Shown here piece by piece: positions 29,108-36,643 of a DNA stretch of 36,643 bases. Origin of the DNA: an uncultured Eubacteriales bacterium (GTDB lineage: Bacteria; Bacillota; Clostridia; Christensenellales; Aristaeellaceae); contig CADASI010000006.1 in the NCBI GenBank assembly GCA_902790525.1, forward strand, positions 1 to 36,643, in the 5' to 3' direction. A program made the position numbers and the translations under genes. A model generated the notes under the pieces. That model was not told the DNA's origin. It worked only from the letters and a program-made list of their open reading frames with translations, and did not search any database. Within the stretch, counting starts at the first letter, position 1; each line of letters opens with the position of its first letter.

Positions 29108-29296
29108 ATGGGCAATATCGAAAGAGGCAAGGTCAAGGAAATATCTGATTCCGGGTATGTGGTCGAATCCCTTGACCGAAAAGGCATTGTTTCCCCGCCC
29201 ATTGAACCCATCACGGAAACTACATACGCGCAGAACGACATGGTGCTGTTTGTGCTGTTCAGCGACGGCACGGGCAAGATCATTTCCGGCGCATGA
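29108..29296 (+). CDS. Small beta protein, possible OB-type spike or hub accessory
   Basis: A 62-residue protein (GNIERGKVKEISDSGYVVES, then YAQNDMVLFVLFSDGTGKII) with the strand pattern of a small OB or beta-barrel unit. It follows the hub gene where a spike (gpV-like) gene is expected but is far shorter than V. A minimal spike base is possible; unproven. Confidence 0.65.
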   Translation: MGNIERGKVKEISDSGYVVESLDRKGIVSPPIEPITETTYAQNDMVLFVLFSDGTGKIISGA

Positions 29297-29306
29297 GGAA
29301 AAGGCC

Positions 29307-29426
29307 ATGCTTAGAAAACTGAAAATACGAATCAGAAAAGCGATTGATTATATCGTGCCCCGGCTCTATTTCACGGCGAACGGCACGATCATCATGTGGA
29401 TCGGACGGGAGTTTTACTTCTCCTGA
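29307..29426 (+). CDS. 39-residue basic hypothetical protein
   Basis: ATG 29307 with a GGAAAAGG site upstream, TGA at 29424-29426. The peptide starts MLRKLKIRIRKAIDYIVPRL and ends with an aromatic strand (TIIMWIGREFYF). The basic amphipathic start could touch membrane or nucleic acid. It fills the gap before the tape measure gene and fits the operon; no family known. Confidence 0.55.
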   Translation: MLRKLKIRIRKAIDYIVPRLYFTANGTIIMWIGREFYFS

Positions 29427-29454
29427 TTGACAACTGCGAAAGGATGGTGAGACC

Positions 29455-32400
29455 GTGGCGCAGACGCTTGAAACCATAATCGCCATAAACGCGACAGTAG
29501 GCAACGGGTTTAGCGAGATCGGCAGTACGCTGACCCAGCTCGGGGCACAGATCGACGGTATCAGCGAAAAGCTGATCGGATTCGGCAAAGACAGCCTGAA
29601 AACCTACGAGGATTACGAAAAAAACATGGCCGAGGCCAGGGGCGCCCTCGCCACGAAGTACGGCAGAGACACCCAGGAATTGGATAACGTCATGAAGCAG
29701 CTTGACACCCAGGCGCGAGCGTGGGCGTCAAGCACCATCTTCCATACGGATGACGTGGGCAACGCAATCACAGAAGCGGCACGCGCCGGATGGGACTTGG
29801 AAAAGATATTGACGGGCATCCCGGCAGCCATGGAACTGGCACAGGCGGGAAGTATTGACCTCTCCGACGCGGTTTATTACATAACTGAGGCAGCAAAGGC
29901 CGGACAGATCGAATTTGGCGACCTCACTGAGTTTATTGATATGTGGTCTTACGCGGCCAACAACAGCAACGGCACCATTGAGAGTTTCGGAGATACCATG
30001 CTGCGCCTTGGAAGCGTGATGAACTTCGCCGGGAGCCGCGAAGAACTGCTCGCCTTGATCGCCGTCATGCACGAGACCGGCACCGAGGGCAGCACGGCGG
30101 CCACGCTGCTGCGCACGGCCATGATGAACATACTGGCCCCCTCCGGCACCGCGGGAAAAGTGCTTGAACAGCTTGGCGCAACCGAGGAAGAAATCGAATC
30201 GGTACGCCAGGACGCGAGCAAGCTACAGGCGCTCAATATCCTTGGCGAGCACGGATTCTCCGCTTTCGATGAAAACGGGCAAGCCAAAAACATTCTGAAT
30301 ATCTTTCATGATCTGCGGGAAGCTCTCGCGGACATCGCCGGTGGATATGATCTGATCGACAAAAACGAGACCTCGCTCGGCGTGCTGGGAACGATCTTCG
30401 GCAAGAGAGGCATCACCGGCGCACTTAACATCATGAATATGCTGGAATACGCCACGGGCCTTGAAAAAGACCTGATTGGCGGCGCTGCCGAGGGCTACGG
30501 CAGTTACCTTTCCGGCACGATGATGGACACGCTTTACGGGCGCATTGAGACCTGGGAGAGCAAGGTTGAAAATCTCAAGCTGCGCACCGGCGATACGCTG
30601 GCAGAACAATTAAAACCTGTTCTCGAAGCGGCTGGCGGGATCGCGGACAGCCTTGCCACTCTTGACACCGGCACATTCAACGCGCTTGTGTCCGGTCTGG
30701 AAGTCATCGCGGCGGCAGGCCCTGGGCTGATGCTGGCTGGCGGCGCTTTCCGTCTGATCGGCTATGCTCTGACGCCTGCGGGCGGACTTGGCCTTGGATT
30801 AGTCGCCCTGACCGCAGCGGCAGCGGCGATCAACGAACTGGAAAAGGCGGACTTCGCGGATAAATTCGGCAACCTGGAATTGGATTCTTCTCAAATCCAA
30901 TCCTACGTTACGACACTTAGCAGCGAGTTCAAGGAAGCGTATACCAACGTAGACGAGTTCAAGCGTGCGCTAAGTGAGGCTGTGGAGCAGTATACCACGA
31001 CCAGCAGCGCCTTTAAGAGCAATATCATCACCGACATGCTGACCGGCGTCGAGATCAAGGAAGGGACGCCGGAATACGAGAAGTTGGTCGGCATGGGAGA
31101 GGACATTATCGCTGCCGTGCGATCCGGCATCGAAAACAACTACACGGGCACGATGGAGGGCGTGACACAGAGCTTCGGCGGCGATCTGGAGAGCATCGAC
31201 AATCCAATATGGGCGCAGATCATCAGCATATTGGAACAGGGCTACGAAACAGACCTTGCCAGGGCGGAGGAACTGGGGCGGCAGCTTCGCAACGCCATGA
31301 CGGCTGCCTTTTCCGACGGTCATCTGACCGCAGAAGAGGTTTCCAACATCCAATCCATCATCGACGAGCAGAACGCCCTTCTCGCCCAACAGCAGGACAG
31401 GGAACACTTCCTTGAACGCCAGCGCATATTGCGCAAGGCGCAGACGCTTGGCCTTGAAGCGATCCGCGAGGCATCGGAACAGGTGGAGGCTGAGCGGGAT
31501 GCGGAATGGGAGGCGCTGCAAGACCGCCAGGCGGGCGACTACTACGATACCGCCGCATGGTATGACAAGGCCATAGAAAACGGCTGGATGGTGCCCAATA
31601 CGGACGGAACCGAGGGAGAACACGCCGCCACGCAAGCCGATAAAACAGCCGCTCTCGCTGAACTCTCTCAGCGCCAGGAGGATGAACGCTATCGCTGGGG
31701 CGCAAATTTCAGCGATTACCTGATGGGCGTCTGGACGGAAGGTATCACGTCCAGCGAATTGAGCGGAACGTGGGACGCGCTGCAACAACTCGGAAAGGAT
31801 TTCCGGGAAGCGGGCGGCATCATCACACAGGACGCCGCCAATCGTTATGCAGAGGGCATGGGCACGCCGAGGGAATCCCTACAAGCACAGCAATACCTTC
31901 AGGAGATGGTTGCGGCGCTCGGTGGCTATGACGTTTTGCAAGGCTATGCAGACTATTTCATGTCCCAGGGCAATACCGAAATGGCCCAACGCTATCAAAA
32001 CATCATGGACATATACGACGCGATGGGCCGCGTCACCCATGTCGAAGCGCAAACAGGCACCCAGGGGCAGGGCGACTATTCCGAAGTAACAGGTACTTAT
32101 GAACAGATTGCGGCGCTGCTGCGCGGTGCATACGGTTCCGAAACGAGTATGACGCCGGAAGTCCTGGCAGATTACATGGCGGAACAGCGCGGCATGGGCA
32201 TGGAACCTGACTGGAAAACCTACATGGGCGACGAACTGTGGAGCCAATTCAATTCCATCGCTCAGGCCACTGGATCAACCATATCAGATATTGTCGCAGC
32301 AGCCGTGTCCACTCCATCATCTCCCGTTTCGCTCTCTCCATACACAGGTGAAGGCGACGCCGCTCAATCCCTGCGGGATCAGGGCGTCCAGGTCCAGGTC

Positions 32401-32979
32401 AACGGAGACGCCACCGAATTGCAGGCCGTCATCGACGGCGCAGACGGTCAAAACCTGATGACCTACATCGACGGCGATGCTACAAATCTCAACGCCACAA
32501 TCCAGTCCGCGGACGGCCAGCACATCACAACGATTGTCGATGGCGATGTCTCACAGGTACAGTCAGCCCTTGATTCTCTCCGAAACCAGACGATCAGCGT
32601 GTCGATACGAGCCAATACGACGAGCGTCCCGGGTGCTTCCGTAAAGGGCTATGCGACCGGCGGCCGAGCCACGGAACCATCCATCTTCGGCGAGGGCGAC
32701 ACCGCTGAATGGGCCATACCGGAGGAACACAGCGAACGCACGGCGCAACTTCTGGACGCGGCGAGAGCGGCCAGCGGCTTCACCTGGCCGGAAATCATCA
32801 GCCGTTACGGAGGACTGAACGCCAACCCGAACAATGTACCCGCGACGCTTGTCTACTCGCCCACCATCTACGCGCAGGACGCCGAGGGCGTGGAGGATAA
32901 GTTGATGGAGGACAAGGCGCGGCTTGACAAGTGGTATCGGGAAAAGAATATGATGGACGAAATGGAGGTATACGCATGA
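29455..32979 (+). CDS. Tail tape measure protein (TP901-type)
   Basis: A 1174-residue protein. Residues about 50-290 match the TP901 tape measure core (ARAWASSTIFHTDDVGNAIT, then AAKAGQIEFGDLTEFIDMW and GTEGSTAATLLRTAMMNILA). A hydrophobic Gly/Ala-rich segment (about 410-465) is a likely membrane-inserting part. Long helices follow, then a C-terminal beta-like repeat part (DATELQAVIDGADG, DATNLNATIQSADG) and a conserved end, IFGEGDTAEWAIPEE. It sets tail length. Start GTG 29455. The stop overlaps the next ATG. Confidence 0.92.
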   Translation: MAQTLETIIAINATVGNGFSEIGSTLTQLGAQIDGISEKLIGFGKDSLKTYEDYEKNMAEARGALATKYGRDTQELDNVMKQLDTQARAWASSTIFHTDDVGNAITEAARAGWDLEKILTGIPAAMELAQAGSIDLSDAVYYITEAAKAGQIEFGDLTEFIDMWSYAANNSNGTIESFGDTMLRLGSVMNFAGSREELLALIAVMHETGTEGSTAATLLRTAMMNILAPSGTAGKVLEQLGATEEEIESVRQDASKLQALNILGEHGFSAFDENGQAKNILNIFHDLREALADIAGGYDLIDKNETSLGVLGTIFGKRGITGALNIMNMLEYATGLEKDLIGGAAEGYGSYLSGTMMDTLYGRIETWESKVENLKLRTGDTLAEQLKPVLEAAGGIADSLATLDTGTFNALVSGLEVIAAAGPGLMLAGGAFRLIGYALTPAGGLGLGLVALTAAAAAINELEKADFADKFGNLELDSSQIQSYVTTLSSEFKEAYTNVDEFKRALSEAVEQYTTTSSAFKSNIITDMLTGVEIKEGTPEYEKLVGMGEDIIAAVRSGIENNYTGTMEGVTQSFGGDLESIDNPIWAQIISILEQGYETDLARAEELGRQLRNAMTAAFSDGHLTAEEVSNIQSIIDEQNALLAQQQDREHFLERQRILRKAQTLGLEAIREASEQVEAERDAEWEALQDRQAGDYYDTAAWYDKAIENGWMVPNTDGTEGEHAATQADKTAALAELSQRQEDERYRWGANFSDYLMGVWTEGITSSELSGTWDALQQLGKDFREAGGIITQDAANRYAEGMGTPRESLQAQQYLQEMVAALGGYDVLQGYADYFMSQGNTEMAQRYQNIMDIYDAMGRVTHVEAQTGTQGQGDYSEVTGTYEQIAALLRGAYGSETSMTPEVLADYMAEQRGMGMEPDWKTYMGDELWSQFNSIAQATGSTISDIVAAAVSTPSSPVSLSPYTGEGDAAQSLRDQGVQVQVNGDATELQAVIDGADGQNLMTYIDGDATNLNATIQSADGQHITTIVDGDVSQVQSALDSLRNQTISVSIRANTTSVPGASVKGYATGGRATEPSIFGEGDTAEWAIPEEHSERTAQLLDAARAASGFTWPEIISRYGGLNANPNNVPATLVYSPTIYAQDAEGVEDKLMEDKARLDKWYREKNMMDEMEVYA

Positions 32980-33224
32980 CGTTGAGCGGAGAGACCCACG
33001 TTTGCAGCGCCGGTGAAACCTTCGACAGCATTGCGTTGGTGGAATACGAGGACGAAAAGTACGCCGCCGATCTTCTGAACGCGAATCCAGCATATTGCAG
33101 AACGCTCATTTTCACAGGCGGCGAAGTGCTGCTCCTGCCCGTTGTGGAAGCCCCGGAGGACGAGGAGGACGAGGACTTGGACGAGGACGATTATGTGCCC
33201 GCCGTGGCCCCGTGGAAGGAGTGA
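32976..33224 (+). CDS. LysM/gpX-like tail protein
   Basis: An 82-residue protein with a LysM-like layout: a 'SAGETFDSIALVEYEDEKYA' helix, LLNANPAY and a closing strand, GGEVLLLP. P2 gpX and similar tail proteins share it. The C-terminus is acidic. ATG 32976 overlaps the tape measure stop (ATGA). It probably binds the hub or tube; other uses of LysM (peptidoglycan binding) are less likely here. Confidence 0.8.
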   Translation: MTLSGETHVCSAGETFDSIALVEYEDEKYAADLLNANPAYCRTLIFTGGEVLLLPVVEAPEDEEDEDLDEDDYVPAVAPWKE

Positions 33225-33230
33225 TAGCGC

Positions 33231-33974
33231 ATGGCGGAAATCGGGCGCTGGAACGGCTATAAGTTCCAAATAACATCGAACGTGATTAGAGGCTTTACAG
33301 GCCTGACGGTCAAGGGAGCTTGTGAAACCGAGGACAAGAAGAAAAAGAAAAGTTTAGGATACGTCAAGCGCAAGCAAGGGAAACCGTCAGAAGTAAGCCT
33401 TACCGTTGTGTTGAGTGCCGCTATCGGGTGCGATGTCAGAAACGAGGCAATGAACCTGGTTAATAGCGCAACTGCCGGCGCAAAGGATTATTTCTACATC
33501 GGAAGCCATAAACTGCTCGCCTGTAAGCTGATGCTGGTCGAAGCGTCCCTAAAAGAGGTTTCTGTCGGCATGGGCGATACCTGGATTGCCGCGCAGGTTC
33601 AATTAACCATGAAGCAATGCGACAAGGGCGGCAGCAGTTCTTCCGGCAGCGGCAAGAAGAAAAAGAGCAAAAAGAAATCCGTCAAGAAAAAAAGCACCAA
33701 GAAAGCGAAATCGTCCGGCGGTTCCGGCAAAGCGAAATCGTCCGGCGGTTCCGGCAAGAAATCCGAAGTGGACGCCGTTACCGGCGCTGCGCCATCCGTC
33801 ACAAAGATGCAAGTGAAGGTGGCGCAGACCGCCAAGAAAGCCGTGACGAGCGCAACCGCCACCATCAAGAAGATCACGACGGCGGCGAAGAAGCTGACGG
33901 CATCCAAGAAATCGACAACGAAGGCAACGAATCCATCATCGTCATCCCGCGGAATTACGGGAGCGAAAAGGTAA
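33231..33974 (+). CDS. gpU-like tail protein with long Lys/Ser-rich tail
   Basis: A 247-residue protein. Residues 1-130 have the gpU-type pattern (GRWNGYKFQITSNVIRGFTG, then SLTVVLSAAIGCDVRNEAM, KDYFYIGSHKLLACKLMLVE and a final strand). Residues about 132-247 are almost only Lys, Ser, Gly, Thr and Ala, with a 27-bp tandem repeat at 33702-33755. A tail of this length and charge is unusual for the family; it could interact with DNA, the cell wall or the acidic tail of the gpX-like protein next to it (inference). Confidence 0.65.
   Translation: MAEIGRWNGYKFQITSNVIRGFTGLTVKGACETEDKKKKKSLGYVKRKQGKPSEVSLTVVLSAAIGCDVRNEAMNLVNSATAGAKDYFYIGSHKLLACKLMLVEASLKEVSVGMGDTWIAAQVQLTMKQCDKGGSSSSGSGKKKKSKKKSVKKKSTKKAKSSGGSGKAKSSGGSGKKSEVDAVTGAAPSVTKMQVKVAQTAKKAVTSATATIKKITTAAKKLTASKKSTTKATNPSSSSRGITGAKR
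33702..33755 (+). repeat. 27-bp tandem repeat, two copies
   Basis: Two exact 27-bp units (33702-33728, 33729-33755) inside the Lys/Ser-rich tail, each encoding a KSSGGSGKA-type unit. A site of easy expansion or loss. Confidence 0.75.
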
Positions 33975-33986
33975 GGGGGCGGCATC

Positions 33987-34301
33987 ATGGCACAATATCA
34001 GATCGACAACGTGGCCTCCCCCATCAACTTCCAGGAGGATGACATCATTCTCCGCACGCTCCAGAACGCGAAAAACCTGTTGATGTGCCACATGGGAGAA
34101 GTCCCGTATGACAGATACAGAGGCTTCGATCCGGCGCTGTTCGACCTTCCGATTGAGCAGATTCGTGAAGAACTGCTGCCGGAGCTGGACCGCGTGATGA
34201 TGTGGGAGCCGGACGTGGAGGTAGTGGACGCGGATGCGACGCTATTCAATGACGGAACCGTGTACATCAAGGCCATCGTGGAAGTGACCATAGACGAATA
34301 A
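33987..34301 (+). CDS. Baseplate wedge protein (gp25/gpW family)
   Basis: A 104-residue protein of the GPW/gp25 family: ASPINFQEDDIILRTLQNAK, then GEVPYDRYRGFDPALFDLP and VYIKAIVEVTI. It has lysozyme-like shape but no catalytic function in this family, and forms the wedge of the contractile baseplate. It lies before gene J as in P2. Confidence 0.88.
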   Translation: MAQYQIDNVASPINFQEDDIILRTLQNAKNLLMCHMGEVPYDRYRGFDPALFDLPIEQIREELLPELDRVMMWEPDVEVVDADATLFNDGTVYIKAIVEVTIDE

Positions 34302-34313
34302 GGGGGCGCTGAC

Positions 34314-35414
34314 GTGGACAATACCGAACTTCATTACGTTACATACGATCCCGAAGAAATATGGAATGAGATGATGCTCGCCTATGTGGAAGCGGGCGGC
34401 GACATCCTCTATCCCGGCGACGAAAAGGAAATCCTGCTCAGGAGCGTGCTGGCCGACATCGTTCAGGTATTCGCGGGCGTGGACAACGGCCTGCGGATGC
34501 AGACGCTACGCTATGCCGTGAGCGATTATCTGGACATATTGGGCGAACAACGTAGCTGCGAGCGCATCCGGGCGCAGGCGGCCACCGCCACCGTAACCAT
34601 TACCACGAACGCCACCGGCCAGATCGACAAGCTGGATGCGGGAACGGCCATGACCGCCGACGGCGAAGTGTTCTATCTGCTGGTGGAGGACATGACCATC
34701 ACCGGCTACGCGCAGAGCATGACCGTGGAGGTGGTTGCGGATAGGACGGGCAGCGTGGGCAACGGCCTTGTGGCCGGAGCGCAGATGCAGATGCAATCCC
34801 CGCATCCGGCGATCAACAGCATCATCGCCGCCACCAGCGCCACCGGCGGGCAGGAGCGCGAGGCCGATGATAGCTACCGCGAACGCATCCGTCAGTACGG
34901 CCTTACCCGGGTCTCCACCGGTCCCGCCCAGCAGTACGAAGCAGCTGCAAAGGCCGTCAGCAGCATCATCGTGGACGCCAAAGCGATTCGGTTGAGCGCG
35001 GGCAGCGTGGGTGTTTACCTGATCCTGTCCACCAGCACCGGCGCGGCGGCGCTGATCCAGCAGGTCGTGGACGCGCTGAACGCGGAGAACGTGCGCCCGC
35101 TGACCGATACCGTTTCCGTGTATCAGGCGACGGACGTAACCTATACCCTCAACGTGAAGTATGCCGCCGACAATTCCAGCGCCACCAGCCAGGCCATCGC
35201 CGACGCCGTGACCGCCTACCAGGAATGGCAGGACAACACCATCGGCCTTGCTTTCAACCCTGACCGGCTGATGGCCGCGATCTATCAGGCGGGCGCGACG
35301 CGGGTCATATGGGACACGGGAAGCGAGTTTGACGGCGGCGACGTGGAGTATACCACCATCGCCTCAAACGAACGCTGCAAGGGCACGATCACGCTGACGG
35401 CCATGACCACATAA
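34314..35414 (+). CDS. Baseplate assembly protein J
   Basis: A 366-residue protein matching the baseplate J family (gp47/JayE-like): an N-terminal helical part (LADIVQVFAGVDNGLRMQTL), a DYLDILGEQRSCERI turn, then the domain with GQEREADDSYRERIRQYGLT, the best marker of the family. It joins wedge and fibre parts of the baseplate. Start GTG 34314. Confidence 0.92.
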   Translation: MDNTELHYVTYDPEEIWNEMMLAYVEAGGDILYPGDEKEILLRSVLADIVQVFAGVDNGLRMQTLRYAVSDYLDILGEQRSCERIRAQAATATVTITTNATGQIDKLDAGTAMTADGEVFYLLVEDMTITGYAQSMTVEVVADRTGSVGNGLVAGAQMQMQSPHPAINSIIAATSATGGQEREADDSYRERIRQYGLTRVSTGPAQQYEAAAKAVSSIIVDAKAIRLSAGSVGVYLILSTSTGAAALIQQVVDALNAENVRPLTDTVSVYQATDVTYTLNVKYAADNSSATSQAIADAVTAYQEWQDNTIGLAFNPDRLMAAIYQAGATRVIWDTGSEFDGGDVEYTTIASNERCKGTITLTAMTT

Positions 35415-35428
35415 GGCGGTGATGATTC

Positions 35429-35983
35429 ATGTTCACAATCAACATCGCCCAATGGGTGCCGAAGTTTATACTCGGCGACAAGAACGGGTACGCGCTGGCA
35501 AAGGCCATCGAGGCCGGTTTGCAGAAGATGAACGATGTCGTGCTGGAGGGCTTTGAGTGCATCACCAATTACGACACGATGCCGGAATGGCGTCTGGATG
35601 AACTGGCCTGGGAATACAACATCCTCTACGATTACGCCGCGCCCGTCGAATCGAAGCGGGACTGGATCAGGAACGCCGTCAACTATTATTCGATCTACGG
35701 CACGCCCGCGGCCATCACGGCATATCTGGGCGGCGTGTTCGATTCCGTTGTCGTGCAGGAATGGTGGGAGTATGGCGCCGACCCCTATCATTTTCAGGTG
35801 GTCGTTACCGGCGAATGGAGCGAGGCGGCGGACGATTGGGCCCGGAAAGCCGTCGCTGCTGTCCAGAACACCCGCTCGGTGCTGGACACCATAATTTTCA
35901 ACGCGGGCAGCGTCACAATCCCGCTTTACGTCGCGGCGGCGGCATGCGGCGTGGAGATCGAATGCGACGCGCTCATGATGTAA
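35429..35983 (+). CDS. Tail protein I (baseplate)
   Basis: A 184-residue protein of the P2 gpI family: DTMPEWRLDELAWEYNILYD, then KRDWIRNAVNYYSIYGTPAA and VVQEWWEYGADPYHF. It follows J directly as in P2 and links the wedge to the fibres. The C-terminal part is a beta pair. Confidence 0.88.
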   Translation: MFTINIAQWVPKFILGDKNGYALAKAIEAGLQKMNDVVLEGFECITNYDTMPEWRLDELAWEYNILYDYAAPVESKRDWIRNAVNYYSIYGTPAAITAYLGGVFDSVVVQEWWEYGADPYHFQVVVTGEWSEAADDWARKAVAAVQNTRSVLDTIIFNAGSVTIPLYVAAAACGVEIECDALMM

Positions 35984-35996
35984 GGAGGGAAAACAC

Positions 35997-36566
35997 ATGG
36001 CATGGATTGGAGTTGTGACCAACGCCGGGAGCGCGCTGCTGGAGAGCTACGCCCAGGGCGGGCACACGCTCACGCTGCTGGGCGCGACGGTCGGCAGCGG
36101 CACGGTGGCCGAGACGAATCTGAGGCTGCAAACGGCGCTGACGGACACCGAGGACGACGCCTCGATCATCAGCGCCGAGCACGTCACCGGCGGCGTGAAG
36201 TACAAGATTCAGGTCGGCCCGGCCAGCGCGTCCGTAGGGGCCTACACAGCCCATCAGATCGGCCTTTGGGCGAAGCTGGACAACGGCAGCGCAACGCTGC
36301 TCATGCTGTCGCAGGACAGCGCAGCGGGCGTCAGCGTGCCGCTGGCAAGCGTCTCGCCCAACTTCGCGTTCGGCCTGTATCTGGTGTTGGCCGTGGACAA
36401 TACCGGGGATCTGGTCGTCAACATCGACGACAGCACATTCGTCTCGCTGGGCACGATGAACGCGGCCCTGGCGGCGCAGCGGGCGCACTATGACAGCGCC
36501 CTGGCAAAGATCGGTCTGACGGTCTACGACGACCAGTTTTACATTATGCCCTACGAGGGCGAGTAA
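35997..36566 (+). CDS. Tail-collar/fibre N-terminal protein (gpH-like)
   Basis: A 189-residue protein matching the N-terminal domain of P2-type tail fibres (tail-collar fibre family): VVTNAGSALLESYAQGGHTL, then TAHQIGLWAKLDNGSATLLM and FGLYLVLAVDNTGDLVVNI. It attaches to gpI; receptor-binding parts are probably encoded by the genes to the right. It is short for a whole fibre, so it is likely an adaptor. AAGGAGGG precedes the ATG. Confidence 0.85.
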   Translation: MAWIGVVTNAGSALLESYAQGGHTLTLLGATVGSGTVAETNLRLQTALTDTEDDASIISAEHVTGGVKYKIQVGPASASVGAYTAHQIGLWAKLDNGSATLLMLSQDSAAGVSVPLASVSPNFAFGLYLVLAVDNTGDLVVNIDDSTFVSLGTMNAALAAQRAHYDSALAKIGLTVYDDQFYIMPYEGE

Positions 36567-36581
36567 AGGAGGATATGGCAC

Positions 36582-36643
36582 ATGAGTACCCCCGACACCC
36601 CTTTTTACCCAATGACGCACGACGACGCGCTTGCCCTGATCGC
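36582..36643 (+). CDS. Partial gene at the window end (fibre region)
   Basis: ATG 36582 lies 9 nt after AGGAGG (36567-36572) and opens a frame that runs off the window after about 20 codons (MSTPDTPFYPMTHDDALALI). Another ATG at 36575 is only 2 nt from the site and is less likely. Probably a further fibre or baseplate-distal protein, but too short to identify. Confidence 0.55.
   Translation, partial: MSTPDTPFYPMTHDDALALI

Overview
The window is most of an inducible-type prophage (or temperate phage genome) of a GC-rich Gram-positive host, most likely a gut-type Clostridia. The pointers are strong AGGAGG ribosome sites, frequent GTG/TTG starts, near-consensus sigma-A promoters, a large serine recombinase with a zinc ribbon, a DnaD-type initiator and many protein families typical of Firmicutes phages. 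No host gene is recognisable; the left end is probably close to an attachment site and the right end cuts into a tail-fibre region. Lysis genes are not in the window.

Layout. 1-2813 (minus strand) is the lysogeny block: serine recombinase, an UPF0145/YbjQ-type gene, and a CI-like repressor. 2814-2964 is a divergent control region with a perfect TTGACA-17-TATAAT rightward promoter, a leftward repressor promoter and two identical CAAG-TTT-CTTG operators. 2965-15833 (plus) is the early operon: a Cro-like protein, many small genes, a HAD-type phosphatase, a DUF1064 nuclease-like protein, a DUF6273 protein, DUF3102 and ORF6C proteins, a MazG-like protein, a DnaD-type replication initiator with iteron-like repeats inside the gene, SSB, a DUF5131 (Gp37/Gp68) protein, DUF3310, a run of cysteine-rich mini-proteins and a late-transcription regulator of the ArpU/RinA kind. 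15834-15962 holds a probable late promoter followed at once by a hairpin terminator. 15963-36643 is the late operon. Its head module is lambda-like (GpA terminase, GpB portal, ClpP-type protease with nested scaffold, gpD-type decoration protein, gpE-type capsid) and its tail is contractile and P2-like (sheath, tube, frameshifted chaperone, hub, tape measure, gpX, gpU-like, gp25/W, J, I, fibre).

The most unusual part is 5317-7005. Three intergenic gaps each carry the same module: a GCCGG/CCGGC hairpin, exactly 5 nt, a tRNA or tRNA-like fold, a second short hairpin, then a strong ribosome site and ATG. One is close to a normal tRNA-Ile (GAU), one has about 38 extra bases in the anticodon loop, and one has a collapsed D arm and no CCA. 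They could be phage tRNAs, processing punctuation of the early mRNA, or decoys; the regular spacing argues that the whole module is the functional or mobile unit.

Other points: a probable 60-nt RNA with its own promoter and terminator next to the recombinase start; a G8 tract that breaks a small early gene; a classic T TTT TTC -1 frameshift in the tail chaperone; a decoration protein that carries an InlB/Listeria-Bacteroides-type repeat; and several small genes that standard length cut-offs would miss (9084-9206, 14636-14773, 24193-24336, 29307-29426).
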